Made by a program: the position numbers and the translations under genes
NCBI RefSeq assembly: GCF_002884975.1
Contig: NZ_PJKB01000001.1
Span: 768,596 to 832,595, forward strand
From: Akkermansia muciniphila
GTDB taxonomy: Bacteria > Verrucomicrobiota > Verrucomicrobiia > Verrucomicrobiales > Akkermansiaceae
Length of the DNA stretch: 64,000 nt
Direction of reading: 5' to 3'
Notes under the pieces: model-generated
Told to the model about the DNA's origin: nothing
Database searches by the model: none
The model's input: the letters and a program-made list of their open reading frames with translations, nothing else
Part shown: positions 47,573 through 55,363 of the stretch, in pieces
Numbering within the stretch: the first letter of the stretch is position 1
Layout of the letters: each line of letters starts with the position of its first letter

Positions 47573-47905
47573 ACTTTTCATGAACGCAACAACAACAAAA
47601 TGGAAAGGCGAAAAACACCGTCCTTCATGCAAAAAGGAAACCGTTTTCCACGCTCACAGGAACAACCAGAATATTCCGGCTTCAATATGTCGCAGTTGAA
47701 GGGAACCGCAATGGCAAAACAGGAAAATTAAGGGAAAAGGAACCTGAATTTCCGCGGAGCGGAAAATTCTTTCGGAAAAGGACGGCACTCCGAAGAAATG
47801 CACCTGAGACATGCGCCAAAAAGAGAGCGCCTTTACGGACAATGAGTTGCCGTCAACAGGCATCAGGAAGAAGAACCGGCCCCTATGGGGCCATAGGCCG
47901 CCGGA

Positions 47906-47981
47906 TGGCATTCCCTGCCGGAGTTGAACCGAGCCTTTGCCGTTGGAGAGACGGCCTTCCTGACCGCTAGAAGAAGGGAAC
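47906..47981 (-). tRNA. tRNA-Glu(CTC), atypical
   Basis: 76 nt with encoded CCA. The acceptor GTTCCCT pairs with AGGGAAT (first pair G-U), the D-arm is TTCTAGCGGTCAGGAA with the Glu-type U11-A24 pair, the anticodon stem GCCGT/ACGGC is perfect with loop CTCTCCA (anticodon CTC), and the T-loop is TTCAACT. Departures from a normal tRNA-Glu: G1-U72, a C49/C65 mismatch in the T-stem, and C at position 37 where a purine is usual. It may be a working but diverged gene, or a decaying or acquired copy. Its 3' end faces the EPS locus. Confidence 0.72.
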
Positions 47982-48082
47982 GTTGCAATCGGAATAAAAC
48001 AGCGTGCTTTTCACAAGCCGCTGGAACTGGCATAGCACTTTCCCGGAAAGAGTCAATGATTTTGCCGTGTATGTTCCCTTTT

Positions 48083-48733
48083 TTAATCAAATACGGGATT
48101 CCAGCAGGGATCTTCCGCTGCCTTAAAACACAGAAGCACCTGTTCCGGAGTGTTCTTTTCCAGAGCCATGGGAGGAAGTTCACCCCGTCCGAACCAGCGG
48201 CTTTCAGACGTTTCCAGATTGGGCTGGAAAGAGCCGCCCTTTTCTTCACACAATACAAAGACCTTGCAGACTCCGTACGCATAGGGAGGCGGGTTGTGCC
48301 TGTTGCGGTCATGCAGGGCTATCAGCCGTACCGCTTCCACTTCCAGTCCGGCTTCTTCCCGCACTTCCTTGATCGTGTTATCCCGTACGGACTGGTTCAC
48401 ATCCACCCAGCCGCCCGGCATGGACCACAAGCCGGAGCCTTTTTCCTTCACCAGCAAAATTTTACCTTCCCGGAAGATGGCCGCACGGGTATCCATTTTC
48501 GGCGTTTGAAATCCGGTTTCACTGCAAAACAATCCCCGGACCGTATCCATATCCAGCCCGGATTTGGCGCTCATGATTTCCGCGGCGATTTCCCTCAACC
48601 GCTGGAAACGCTCCAGATCATAGGGGTCTTTCGCATACGTTATCCCCGCCTGGGCCAGAAACTGAAGTTCCACCGCCCATTCCAGCCATTTGGGAGGCAA
48701 TGCATTATGAACGGTTTCAGCAGCGTCATCCAT
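48083..48733 (-). CDS. Nudix hydrolase with N-terminal helical domain
   Basis: 216 residues. Residues 1-65 (LPPKWLEWAVELQFLAQAGITYAKDPYDLERFQRLREIAAEIM) are the NUDIX_N helical domain found in ADP-ribose pyrophosphatase-like proteins. The Nudix domain follows from about 75, with the box GGWVDVNQSVRDNTIKEVREEAGLE. The first acidic position of the box (G-x5-E) is Gln here, while the REVREEAG metal ligands remain. It should cleave a nucleoside diphosphate linked to X; substrate unknown. It stands alone. Confidence 0.85.
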   Translation of the reverse strand: MDDAAETVHNALPPKWLEWAVELQFLAQAGITYAKDPYDLERFQRLREIAAEIMSAKSGLDMDTVRGLFCSETGFQTPKMDTRAAIFREGKILLVKEKGSGLWSMPGGWVDVNQSVRDNTIKEVREEAGLEVEAVRLIALHDRNRHNPPPYAYGVCKVFVLCEEKGGSFQPNLETSESRWFGRGELPPMALEKNTPEQVLLCFKAAEDPCWNPVFD

Positions 48734-48931
48734 GTGTTCACTTTACCACAAGGGGCTATTCCGGCGAACCTTATTTTCCAGCCGGCCTTCTTCCGTGACG
48801 GATTGTTCACTCAGGCCTTCTGGACTGTTCACCATCCCCATGGCAGATTTCCCACGTAACCCACATGATTGATTCATCCAGTCTTTAATGGACCAAGGTA
48901 CGGGCATTCCCCAGGTTTGCCGTTCCGCATG

Positions 48932-48971
48932 AAAAAAGACGCCTCATGACGCGCCAGGCCGCATGAGGCGT
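48932..48971 (-). terminator. Terminator of the sanA-like gene
   Basis: On the minus strand: ACGCCTCATG, 13-base loop, CATGAGGCGT, a 10-bp perfect stem that begins 4 bases after the stop codon, then C and six T. Confidence 0.85.
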
Positions 48972-48974
48972 TGA

Positions 48975-49694
48975 TCATTTTTCCCCTTTTACTTCCGGCA
49001 GCGCCACGGGTTCCCCCAGGAACCGGGGTTCACGCCCCCACAGCCACAAATCCAGCATCATCCACATGCGCGCCGCACGTTCCCTGAACCAGCTTTTAAT
49101 GCGTGAACGGCGGTTGGGAACATCCGGTGCGCTGACGGCCCACGCTTCCATTCCCTCATGTGCAGCGATCGCCAGGGCGCGTTCATTGTGAAATTCCTGG
49201 GAAACGATGACCATGGTTGAAACGCCAAAGACCTCCTTCATCCTCACGACGGAATCCAGCGTCCGCAGCCCCGCAAAGTCACACACAATCCGGTCATCCG
49301 GGACGCCGCGCTCCACCAGGGCCTGCTTCATCCAATCCGGTTCATTGTAGGCGTGGGAGCTATTGTCCCCGGAAACGACAAAAACCGCCGCCTTCCCAGC
49401 CCTCCAAAGTTCCGCCGCCGTATCCATTCTATTATAGAAATACCCGTTGGGACCTCCCATGAACGCAGGGGAGCACCCCAGCACCAGGGCAGGCGCGCGA
49501 ACAGGAACATCCGCGGAATGCTCAAAAATTCTGTTCTTGGAAGCGGAAAAAATGTACCACTCCGACGCGGCGGACAACAAAACCATTCCCACAAGAACGC
49601 CGCCCGTTATCTTCAACGCCAGCAAGACCCCTCTTTTTCCGCTCCGGCATGAATTAGCCGGCTTCCCAAACCAGCGTATATTGAAAAACTTCAT
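48975..49694 (-). CDS. SanA/YdcF-family (DUF218) membrane protein
   Basis: 239 residues. One N-terminal membrane helix (about 24-45) follows a basic stretch. The DUF218 domain resembles E. coli SanA closely: ALVLGCSPAFMGGPNGYFYNRMDTAAELWRAGK, VVSGDNSSHAYNEPDWMKQALVERGVP and CDFAGLRTLDSVVRMKEVFG. SanA affects envelope barrier function and vancomycin sensitivity; the biochemical activity is not firmly known. The domain should be periplasmic. A terminator follows directly, so the gene is monocistronic. Confidence 0.85.
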   Translation of the reverse strand: MKFFNIRWFGKPANSCRSGKRGVLLALKITGGVLVGMVLLSAASEWYIFSASKNRIFEHSADVPVRAPALVLGCSPAFMGGPNGYFYNRMDTAAELWRAGKAAVFVVSGDNSSHAYNEPDWMKQALVERGVPDDRIVCDFAGLRTLDSVVRMKEVFGVSTMVIVSQEFHNERALAIAAHEGMEAWAVSAPDVPNRRSRIKSWFRERAARMWMMLDLWLWGREPRFLGEPVALPEVKGEK

Positions 49695-49906
49695 AAGCAG
49701 TATTCAGATTTTCCAGCCCAAAATGGCCTACTTTTCCCATTTTCAATTCTTTGTCCGGCAACTATTTTCGCCCAGCGTTCTTTCATTGGTTCCCCGCATC
49801 ATAAACGGAGCAATGGAACGCAGCCAACTTTATTTCTTCAAACGGGGATTCAGCATTTACTGATGCAGCCATTCAAAAAAACCGATGGAATGCCATGAAC
49901 AAAAAA

Positions 49907-49927
49907 GCCCGCTGGCAGCGGGCTTTT
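49907..49927. terminator. Terminator of tRNA-Leu
   Basis: GCCCGCTG-G-CAGCGGGC flanked by AAAAAA on the left and TTTT on the right, so it can act on both strands; the minus-strand T-run is the longer, fitting the tRNA. Confidence 0.75.
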
Positions 49928-49961
49928 ATCTACATAGATTTGTAATTTGTATTTAGCTAAG

Positions 49962-50044
49962 TACCCCCGACCGGACTCGAACCGGTACGTCCTTGCGGAC
50001 AACAGATTTTAAGTCTGCAGCGTCTACCATTCCGCCACGAGGGC
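49962..50044 (-). tRNA. tRNA-Leu(TAA)
   Basis: 83 nt. The acceptor GCCCTCG pairs with CGGGGGT (G-U wobbles), discriminator A; the anticodon arm is CAGACTTAAAATCTG, anticodon TAA. It has a class II long variable arm (TGTCCGCAAGGACG) and T-arm CCGGTTCGAGTCCGG. CCA is not encoded (CTT follows), unlike the other tRNAs in this window. Confidence 0.95.
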
Positions 50045-50114
50045 ATTTACCGGACGGCACTCTACAGGAATGCCGCGGGGATTCAAGCACGAATCCCCTT
50101 CCGGCTTTCAAAGC

Positions 50115-50576
50115 CTAGCCGCAGACTTCCACAACCATGCTGATTTCCACCGCTACGTTGAGCGGCAGTGCGGACACTCCTACGGCGGTCCTGCTGTGAC
50201 GGCCGATTTCGCCGAAGGCTTCCACCAGCAGGTCGGACGCGCCGTTCAGAACCCTGGGATGGTCGTAAAAGTCGGGACCGGCATTCACGAAGCCGTTCAC
50301 GGCCACGATGCGAGAAACTTTTTCCAGGGAACCCACCGCCTGCACAATGACAGCCAGACGGTTCAGAATGGCGGCGCGCGCAGCGGCCTGCCCTTCTTCC
50401 ACGGTTAAATCCTGCCCCACCTTGCCGAAGTATTTATCCTCACCGTTGACGGAGATGCCGCCGGAGAGGTGAAGCAGGTTTCCCGTGCGCACACACTGCA
50501 CGTAGGAACCTACGGGCGCGGGCGCATCATAAATGGCATAACCAAGGTCGGAAAGGCGTTGACGTATTTTATCCAT
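50115..50576 (-). CDS. RidA-family protein (YjgF/YER057c/UK114)
   Basis: 153 residues from the ATG at 50576. It is the longer RidA subtype that starts IRQRLSDLGYAIYDAPAPVGSYVQCVRTGNLLHLSGG and ends ALPLNVAVEISMVVEVCG. RidA deaminates reactive enamines and imines; this subtype has family features but I cannot confirm the catalytic arginine. It is divergent from the Arg-rich protein gene at 50731. Confidence 0.85.
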   Translation of the reverse strand: MDKIRQRLSDLGYAIYDAPAPVGSYVQCVRTGNLLHLSGGISVNGEDKYFGKVGQDLTVEEGQAAARAAILNRLAVIVQAVGSLEKVSRIVAVNGFVNAGPDFYDHPRVLNGASDLLVEAFGEIGRHSRTAVGVSALPLNVAVEISMVVEVCG

Positions 50577-50730
50577 AATAGAGAATTTGACAAAGGTTGG
50601 ATTTGAAGAATGCACCGGGATTATTTGCATTTCCAGATGCATTTCATGACATTTTGAACAATTTTCAGCCTGTTTGCACGTAAAATGATTGCCATCTACC
50701 TCATTTAGTTGCTATTGAAACAACCCGTAC

Positions 50731-52395
50731 ATGATGACCGACGAAACTCCTTCCACAGACCCCAAGCAGCAAATTCCGGATCTTTCCGGCTTGGCCGATT
50801 TCCAATTCGGTCCGGCCTGGGCGAGACCGGGTGCCCGGCAGGAACGTGCCGCGTCTTATCCGGAACGCAGGTCCGGAGACAGGCAGGGAGGCGACCGCCG
50901 GCCGCGGCGCGATAACCGCGAAGGCAGGCAGCCCCGGGGGGAACGCCGTTTTGACGGTCAGAGTGGCGAAAGAAGATTCAACCGGGATGACCGCACCCGC
51001 GGTTCCTTCCGTCCGCGACGCGACGGGGAACGCCGGGAAGAGGCAGCACGCCCCCCGCTGGCGGAACCCGCAGAAGGGCTGCGCGTGGAGCTGCGCCCCG
51101 TGGATTCCGGCCTGGCCGCCCTTCATCAGGAGGTGCAGAAGCATCGCCGCACCATTTCCCTGCTGGACCTGGCCAAGGTGGTCATGGGATCCTATGACCG
51201 TTATGACCTGGTATTCATGAAGCAGGAGAACGGACCGGACCTGTACCACTGCAAGCATGGCGACGGAGCCTGCTTCATTTCCCGCCAGGAGGCCGTCAAG
51301 CATCTCTGGCAGTCAGCCTGGATGCCCAAGTATTATGAGTCCGTGGAACAGGAAGTGGAAGCGCCCAAGGGCGATTTCAAGGCGGTTGCCAAGTGCTCCC
51401 TGAATAATGAACTGGTGGGGCCCGTCAACTGGCACGGCTACCAGTCCGCCCTGATGAACCTGCACCGCACCAAATTTGCCAGCATGCCTTTTGAGGCGTT
51501 CCGTTCCAAAATCGTGACGGACAAGAGCGAAGAAGCCGTTCAGGCCTGGCAGGACGCAGTCTCCAAGCGCACCGCCTGGAAACCCGTGCGTGAAGGAGCA
51601 TCCGAAGTTCTTCTGGAATCCCCCGCCGCCGTAGAACAGGATTTTGAGTCCAACCATTTTGAGGATTGCTATGACGTCACGGACAAGGTGTTCGTCAACG
51701 GCGCCGTGAAGAAGAACCATCTTTCCCCCGGCCTGTGGGCGCACCTGATCCAATTGTCCGGCACCACGCGCCGCCATCCCAGCATGCTGATTCCAAACCT
51801 CTGCCACGGTCTGGCCCGCCACCACATGCCCATTTTCAAGTGGAAGGGCAACCATTACACCGGTCCGGCGCGTCCCAAGGCCATGGAGGAAGGCACCGTC
51901 CTGTCTGATTCCCTGATGTCCATCGCCACCTGGGCGGCCAGCAATCCGGGCAAGGGCGTTGACGCCATGCTGAAGGAACTGGCTCCCGTTCCGGACCCGG
52001 AAAAAGCCACGGAAGAGGAAATGGCCCAGGCCACGGAAAAACAGCAGAATCTGGTCCGCGACCTGTTCTGGCTGTCCGAACAGGGTTACATTCTTGTTTT
52101 CTCCAATAACACCGTCAGCCGCCCAAAGGCCGTTCCGGCCCAGGCTCCCTCTCCCAAGAAGGCCGTCAAGGACAAGCAGAAGACGGAAGAGAAAACGCAG
52201 CCCAAGCCTGCGGAAGCCGGCTCCGCTCCCCTGGAGCAGAAGTCCGATATTCCTTCTTCCGAACACCCGGCAGCCAACGAGGAACCGAGTGAAAAAACTG
52301 ACACGGTAACGGAACCCACAGAAACTCCCGCCGCTCCCGCGGAGGAAGAGGTTCCTGCGGAAAATGTTCCGGAGGCCGCCGCTGTAAAAGCGTGA
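50731..52395 (+). CDS. Unrecognised protein with Arg-rich disordered N-terminus
   Basis: 554 residues; ATG ATG at the start. Residues 35-107 are Arg/Gly/Asp-rich and disordered (repeated ERR, GDRR, RGE), a composition usual in RNA-binding tails. Residues about 115-445 form a folded core that I do not recognise (LLDLAKVVMGSYDRYDLVFMK, DLYHCKHGDGACFISRQEA, VAKCSLNNELVGPVNWHGYQ, LPNLCHGLARHH-like). Residues 455-554 are Lys/Pro/Glu/Ala-rich and disordered. A nucleic-acid role is a guess from composition. It probably belongs to a family confined to Verrucomicrobiota. Two hairpins follow, one of them spanning the stop codon. Confidence 0.7.
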   Translation: MMTDETPSTDPKQQIPDLSGLADFQFGPAWARPGARQERAASYPERRSGDRQGGDRRPRRDNREGRQPRGERRFDGQSGERRFNRDDRTRGSFRPRRDGERREEAARPPLAEPAEGLRVELRPVDSGLAALHQEVQKHRRTISLLDLAKVVMGSYDRYDLVFMKQENGPDLYHCKHGDGACFISRQEAVKHLWQSAWMPKYYESVEQEVEAPKGDFKAVAKCSLNNELVGPVNWHGYQSALMNLHRTKFASMPFEAFRSKIVTDKSEEAVQAWQDAVSKRTAWKPVREGASEVLLESPAAVEQDFESNHFEDCYDVTDKVFVNGAVKKNHLSPGLWAHLIQLSGTTRRHPSMLIPNLCHGLARHHMPIFKWKGNHYTGPARPKAMEEGTVLSDSLMSIATWAASNPGKGVDAMLKELAPVPDPEKATEEEMAQATEKQQNLVRDLFWLSEQGYILVFSNNTVSRPKAVPAQAPSPKKAVKDKQKTEEKTQPKPAEAGSAPLEQKSDIPSSEHPAANEEPSEKTDTVTEPTETPAAPAEEEVPAENVPEAAAVKA

Positions 52396-52404
52396 CGCTT
52401 TTTT
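52386..52404 (+). terminator. Hairpin wrapped around the stop codon
   Basis: AAAAGCG-TGA-CGCTTTT with further T residues. The loop is exactly the TGA stop codon of the upstream gene. The stem is 7 bp with a T-run and could act as a weak terminator. Confidence 0.5.
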
Positions 52405-52422
52405 GAAATTCCCCCGTCATAC

Positions 52423-52460
52423 AGTCCGCAGGATTATCTTGATTCTGCGGACTTTGTTTT
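52423..52460 (+). terminator. Terminator before ferritin gene
   Basis: Perfect 9-bp stem AGTCCGCAG / CTGCGGACT with a 13-base loop, then TTGTTTTG. It separates the Arg-rich protein gene from ftn. Confidence 0.8.
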
Positions 52461-52493
52461 GTAGAAGAGAAGGAAATCAACAGGATTTTACAT

Positions 52494-53003
52494 ATGATCA
52501 GTACAACAATGGCAACCGCTCTTAATGAGCAAATCAAATGGGAAATGTATTCAGCCAACCTTTATCTGGCCATGTCCGCGTACCTGCAGGACGCCGGCCT
52601 GACGGGGTTTGCCCACTGGATGCGTGTCCAGTATCAGGAAGAAACCGCCCATGCCTTGAAATTTTATGATTTTCTTCTGGCTCGCGGAGGCCAGTTTACC
52701 ATGCTGTCCATAGACGCACCCGCAGCGAGCTGGTCCAACATTCTGGAAATGTTTGAAGAAACGCTGACCCACGAGCAGGAAGTTACGCGCCGCATCAATG
52801 ATCTGGTCCGCCTGTCCAAGGAGGAAAAGGATTTCGCTACGGATATTTTCCTGCACTGGTTTGTCAGTGAACAGGTGGAAGAAGAAGAAACCGTCAAGGA
52901 CATCATTAGCAAACTGCGCATGATCAAGGGAGAAGGCCAGGGAATGCTTCTTATGGACAAGGAGCTGGGCGCCCGCGTCTTTACCCCTCCCCCCGCCAAT
53001 TAA
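52494..53003 (+). CDS. ftnA: Ferritin (bacterial FtnA-type)
   Basis: 169 residues, four-helix ferritin. Ferroxidase ligands occupy the same positions as in E. coli FtnA: Glu17, Glu50, His53, Glu94, Gln127 and Glu130, the last being the third-site residue. It has no haem-binding Met pattern of bacterioferritin. It oxidises Fe(II) and stores iron in a 24-mer cage in the cytoplasm. It is monocistronic, preceded by a terminator and followed by a long hairpin. Confidence 0.95.
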   Translation: MISTTMATALNEQIKWEMYSANLYLAMSAYLQDAGLTGFAHWMRVQYQEETAHALKFYDFLLARGGQFTMLSIDAPAASWSNILEMFEETLTHEQEVTRRINDLVRLSKEEKDFATDIFLHWFVSEQVEEEETVKDIISKLRMIKGEGQGMLLMDKELGARVFTPPPAN

Positions 53004-53324
53004 CGGATACCGTAACCGCTCTGGCGGCCATTCTCCGGCAGGTTTCTTCACGGAAGCCCTTTTCCGGGGAATGGCCGGCAGAGTAGTTCGATTATCAGGA
53101 GTGTATGGATATAAGCACAAGGCTGGCAGCATGTAAGAATGTCCAAAGAATAAGCACTCCGTTTAATAATTTTTTTGCCTGTCATGCTGCGCGGCAACCG
53201 GAAACTTGTGGCATTGGAGAATAATGGCACTGGCAGAAGGTTTCTGCGAGTGTGAACATTTTATAACAGCATCCCGGACAATGCGCCTGGGCCTGTAACC
53301 AGTTTTTCAAATAGAATTTTAAAG
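53004..53324. other. Ferritin downstream region with long inverted repeat
   Basis: 321 bases without a gene. Arms 53019-53038 and 53064-53083 (CTCTGGCGGCCATTC... and ...GAATGGCCGGCAGAG) are complementary at 18 of 20 positions around a 25-base loop that can itself pair partly. No T-run follows the right arm. After 53090 I see only a T-rich patch (53167-53178, TTTAATAATTTTTTTG region). Confidence 0.65.
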
Positions 53325-53828
53325 ATGAATGATTTTGAAACCGCCTTGGTGAGCCCGGAGAAAAACAGCCTCATTCCGGAGGAGGACAACTGGTTTGGCC
53401 CACTCGTCGGGACTTGGGATATTGAGTGGGTTGACGGGCACGGCACGGAGCATGAACGCCACGTGAAAGGGGAATGGATTTTTTCATGGATTCTGGAAGG
53501 CATGGCCATTCAGGATGTGTTCATCTGCCCTTCCCGGGAGGCCCGGAAGATTAAAACCTGGGCGGATGCCGCCTATGGCACGACGGTCAGGATCTACAAT
53601 CCCCAACAACGGACATGGGACATTTTTTACGGCGTGGCCGGAGAAGCCACGCGGCTGGAAGCGAGAAAGGAAGGCAGCCGGATTGTCCTGACGGAAATTA
53701 CCGGGCAAAAGATGAAATGGATTTTTTCCGAACTTACGGAAAATACGTTCCATTGGAGAAACATGGCCACGGAGGACGGGGAGCATTGGTTCCTCCAGGG
53801 GGAAGCGTTCGCTACCAGGCGGCCCTAG
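53325..53828 (+). CDS. Hypothetical protein, DUF1579/lipocalin-like barrel
   Basis: 167 residues, no signal peptide. It begins NWFGPLVGTWDIEWVDGHG and goes on with alternating beta strands (HVKGEWIFSWILEGMAIQDVFICP, TVRIYNPQQRTWDIFYGV, FHWRNMATEDGEHWF). The LxGxWxxxW start and the R-x-Y-x-P-x-x-x-x-W segment resemble DUF1579-type lipocalin-like proteins. Function unknown. It appears monocistronic; an AT-rich stretch (53310-53324) precedes the ATG. Confidence 0.6.
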   Translation: MNDFETALVSPEKNSLIPEEDNWFGPLVGTWDIEWVDGHGTEHERHVKGEWIFSWILEGMAIQDVFICPSREARKIKTWADAAYGTTVRIYNPQQRTWDIFYGVAGEATRLEARKEGSRIVLTEITGQKMKWIFSELTENTFHWRNMATEDGEHWFLQGEAFATRRP

Positions 53829-54011
53829 AACACGCTTGTTCATCGGCATTGGCTGCAATGCCGTCTTTCCCCTTTCTGCACCCGTCCAGGCCCGTTTAAA
53901 GGGGTTTCTCCTGTCTTTACGCCTGTCCACGGCAAATGAACCAGCCCGGCGCACCAATGCGCCATGCCTGCCGATGCCGTCAGGCATCCATAAGAATTTC
54001 CGGGGGTAGAG

Positions 54012-54065
54012 CCCTCTTTTCCCTCTTTTCCCTCTTTTCCCTCTTTTCCCTCTTTTCCCTCTTTT
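54012..54065. repeat. Tandem 9-base repeat, six perfect copies
   Basis: Six uninterrupted CCCTCTTTT units (54 bases), an all-pyrimidine tract on the plus strand. Perfect copies suggest recent slippage. It is not inside a credible gene. Confidence 0.9.
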
Positions 54066-54281
54066 CCGGCAATCCGGAACCGACGCCGGAACCTGTCTCC
54101 AAAGGCGGCAGCATCCTGTTTTTCCTGACGCACACCTGTATAAAACTTTTCTGAAACAGGCCGTCTTTTCCCATGAGAACCCTTGCATGAGGCCTCTTTC
54201 CGGACCGGGCTTGTCATGCTGTGGCGCCTTTTTATGCCAGATTTGCTCCGGCTTCCGGGCAGTCATGGAAAAGATTTCCAC

Positions 54282-54401
54282 TTATCAACAGCTTACACCT
54301 ATTTTTAACATGTTATTCACATTCTATCTTCAAAATACAACCATTCTATTAACATTCAACATATTGTATTTCAAATACCATCAAAAGGCTTATTATCCGC
54401 A
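54282..54401. other. AT-rich patch with DnaA-box-like 9-mers
   Basis: TTATCAACA (54282-54290, one mismatch to TTATCCACA), TTATTCACA (54313-54321, exact to TTWTNCACA) and TTATCCGCA (54393-54401, one mismatch), all on the plus strand, in DNA far richer in A and T than its flanks. This may be a replication element or simply the MarR promoter region. Confidence 0.35.
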
Positions 54402-54532
54402 AATGTAAAATTTTAATAAAAATTTATATTTTTGACTTGCCCGCGGAAGGCCGTGGCAGTAGGTTGGCTGAACCGCCGCCAAGCCTGCGGACGGCACCGT
54501 TACAAACCTACCCCCTGATATTCACAACGACC

Positions 54533-54967
54533 ATGAGCTCCATTTCCGAAGAAGCAAACAAGCTGGCGGATTTCATCCTGTTCACGCAACGTTCCTGCAT
54601 TCTGAATCTTTCTTCAGAATTGAATGAGGGCAAGGTTTCCTATCCCCAGTTTTTCCTGCTGACTTACCTGGCCAGCGAGGATTTTCTGAGCATGTCCAGC
54701 ATTGCCCTGAAGATGGGGCATTCCACTGCGGCGGCTACCGGCATGGTGGATAAACTTCAGGAGATGGGCTACCTCAAGCGCATGAGCGCGGCCAAGGACC
54801 GCCGTAAAATCATGGTCGCCATCACCCAGGAGGGGCGCGATCTGGTGGACCGCATGCGCCAGAACATCGTCCGGGACCTGGCCGCCCTGATGGCCGGAGC
54901 GGATCCCGACGCACGCCAGACGCTTGCCGATACCGGGAAATCCATTAAGAAGCGCCGTCTGGCCTGA
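54533..54967 (+). CDS. MarR-family transcriptional regulator
   Basis: 144 residues from the ATG at 54533; the 32 upstream codons have no family features. Winged helix: YPQFFLLTYLASEDFLSMSSIALKMGHSTAAATGMVDKLQEMGYLKR (helix-turn-helix, about 37-84), then the wing MSAAKDRRKIMVAITQEGRDLV with the typical D-R-R. The C-terminal helix ends KSIKKRRLA. It is a dimeric repressor or activator; the ligand and targets are unknown. No adjacent divergent gene, so autoregulation or a distant target is likely. Confidence 0.88.
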   Translation: MSSISEEANKLADFILFTQRSCILNLSSELNEGKVSYPQFFLLTYLASEDFLSMSSIALKMGHSTAAATGMVDKLQEMGYLKRMSAAKDRRKIMVAITQEGRDLVDRMRQNIVRDLAALMAGADPDARQTLADTGKSIKKRRLA

Positions 54968-55363
54968 TTTCCGGTTTTATTGGTTCTGTACCAGGAAAAG
55001 GCAGCCGGTTTTGACTGGTTCGGGCGCTCTTTTTCCTATTGGCTCTCCGGCGCTCCATTGTTTTTCAGTGGCCGCAAAGGCTTGCGGCAATCCTTTCAGT
55101 ATCCGGTTTACGGTTTTTACACGGGCGGAGGTCCTTGTTCCCGGCAGTGCAGCCATCAGAGGTGACGGAGGAAGGACAGTATCCCATGGCTTGAACGAAA
55201 ACAGCCAGCCGGAAGCGGAGGCCTGGGGGCTACGCGCCTGAATTTCTTCCGCAGTGCAGCAGAGGGGAAATTCTCCTTTTCTTAAAAAGGCTTCCTGCGG
55301 AGATTGTTTTTGCCTGAATTGGGGCGGCGTGCTAAATACTGTCAGTCACGAATGCAATAGACC
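54968..55363. other. Gene-free stretch before trpB
   Basis: 396 bases. It contains a small hairpin (CCTTTT/AAAAAGG near 55277) and the likely trpB promoter. I see no Trp-rich leader peptide and no tandem terminator/antiterminator that would indicate attenuation. Confidence 0.5.
55310..55338 (+). promoter_or_regulatory. Probable trpB promoter
   Basis: TTGCCT, 17 bases, then TAAATA, 25 bases before the ATG. The TTGCC-type -35 matches that seen before 9325. Confidence 0.45.

Larger units (their letters stand above)
47362..47905. other. EPS operon upstream region
   Basis: 544 bases with no convincing gene. AT-rich TATATAA-type stretches occur around 47440-47510 and are candidate promoter sites on the minus strand. 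Two copies of the dispersed palindrome lie about 175 bases apart. A short open frame across the second palindrome (product containing ADFKSAV) looks like translated repeat, not a gene. A short perfect hairpin (CCTATGG / CCATAGG, 47882-47897) lies just past the tRNA-Glu 3' end. Confidence 0.5.
53829..54532. other. Gene-poor region with tandem repeat and AT-rich patch
   Basis: 704 bases. The left half contains the 9-base tandem array (54012-54065). From about 54290 to 54435 the DNA is strongly AT-rich compared with its surroundings and contains three DnaA-box-like 9-mers. The right end (54436-54532) leads to the MarR gene. Open frames across the repeat (GKR repeats on the minus strand) look spurious, since they run antisense into the gene at 53325. 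Confidence 0.6.

Noticed and set aside
47402-47632. A 76-codon minus-strand frame with an ADFKSAV segment
   Set aside because: That segment is the translated dispersed palindrome; the rest shows no coding features, and the region is better explained as upstream DNA of the EPS operon.
54012-54065. CRISPR array
   Set aside because: Units are 9 bases with no spacers. It is a simple tandem repeat; no cas genes occur in the window.
53484-54281. A 265-codon minus-strand frame with GKR tripeptide repeats
   Set aside because: The GKR repeats are only the translated 9-base tandem array. The frame runs antisense into the gene at 53325-53828 and has no recognisable domain or start signal.
54968-55363. 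Attenuator or T-box before trpB
   Set aside because: No Trp-rich leader peptide, no T-box core and no alternative terminator pair could be found.
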